Made by a program: the position numbers and the translations under genes. The notes beneath the pieces were generated by a model that saw only the letters and a program-made list of their open reading frames with translations, was not told the DNA's origin and searched no databases. Shown in pieces: positions 63,527 to 64,000 of a stretch of 64,000 bases of DNA. The stretch lies in contig JAGVRJ010000015.1 of assembly GCA_019059635.1 (NCBI GenBank), forward strand, positions 1,054,001 through 1,118,000, given 5' to 3'. Source of the stretch: Proales similis (taxonomy: Eukaryota > Rotifera > Eurotatoria > Ploima > Proalidae). Position 1 is the stretch's first letter, and every line of letters begins with the position of its first letter.

Positions 63527-64000
63527 ACGCACACAAGAGGACGCACAGCCTCTTTCATTCTATTTTTATGCTCAAATAAACAAAGCAAAAATATTGTTCG
63601 CTCTGGATGCTCACAAGGGAACTCGGCAAACCCATTAGCTTGAGCCTTTTCAATCTATTCTGCACTAAGCGCACCTTTCCATGGCCAGCCGTTCCTTTTA
63701 AGAATCGACTACGCCGGGCTCGACGAATTGAGCACTTGAGTGCGCAAGGCTCGATAAAGCGTGCTGTGCCTCAAGCAGCTTGCCGAATATTAAAGCCCAG
63801 CAGCTGGTCTGATCAACTCGACTGTTCACTATTTGATAGACAGCGCTGGGCTCGATTCGTCTGAGCCTACGTGAGTGGCGCTGTTGCTTTTGACTTTGGC
63901 TGTAAATTCGGATTTACGACATAATTTGATTCTACGCTTCTACGCTCTCTGCTCGCTATGTGTGGCCCTCTCGACTTGCTCATAATTACATCACTGCGGT
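63527..64000. other. 3' flank, no gene found
   Basis: Downstream of the chlorophyllase-like gene; AATAAA near 63575. An 85-aa plus-strand ORF (63607-63864) has no resemblance to known proteins. Confidence 0.4.

Overview
This is nuclear DNA from a small, gene-dense animal genome. Every recognisable gene is a metazoan one (neurexin IV, WWOX, NHE8, a Rh ammonium channel, CDK11, ATP6AP2, TBC1D24, a tetraspanin, Shisa-like proteins). Genes are split by very short GT-AG introns, mostly 50-76 bp, and genes lie about 2-2.5 kb apart on both strands. Simple repeats are mainly (GA)n/(TC)n and CAG. I read it as a compact-genome invertebrate, probably a protostome, and cannot fix the phylum by eye. Exon coordinates were assigned by hand from splice consensus, reading phase and family conservation; total CDS lengths were checked to be multiples of three.

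Layout. 1-1660: no gene seen. 1661-9539: PRKX-type kinase (+), mitochondrial ribosomal protein L40 (-), neurexin IV (-). 9959-12328 (-): a secreted protein built from a tandem array of 30-nt and 144-nt phase-1 exons, each repeat carrying a Gly-Lys-Arg. 12638-20520: Tctex1-type dynein light chain (-), DTWD2 tRNA modifier (-), Na+/H+ exchanger NHE8 (+), WWOX (+). 20852-32231: five Shisa-like membrane proteins on both strands, interleaved with a RIIa-domain protein, ATP6AP2 and a non-hedgehog protein with a C-terminal Hint/hog domain. 33142-36766: two intronless DXD glycosyltransferases sharing a 435-bp almost identical core (gene conversion). 37072-42677: small PPxY membrane protein, TRAPPC4, ECHS1, TUT1. 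43243-46021: TBC1D24/Skywalker. 46022-49828: a 3.8-kb gene-free stretch, the longest here. 49829-63526: Rh ammonium transporter, CDK11, tetraspanin, membrane-anchored CAP protein, an unrecognised disordered protein, C16orf89 homologue, chlorophyllase-like esterase.

There is no operon or pathway logic linking most neighbours. Three themes recur: local duplication (exon array, Shisa-like cluster, glycosyltransferase pair), secreted or single-pass membrane proteins with Cys-rich or low-complexity ectodomains, and housekeeping genes packed between them. The best candidates for undescribed biology are the GKR-punctuated exon array, the Shisa-like cluster with its associated small PPxY protein, and the Cys-rich/Hint protein.
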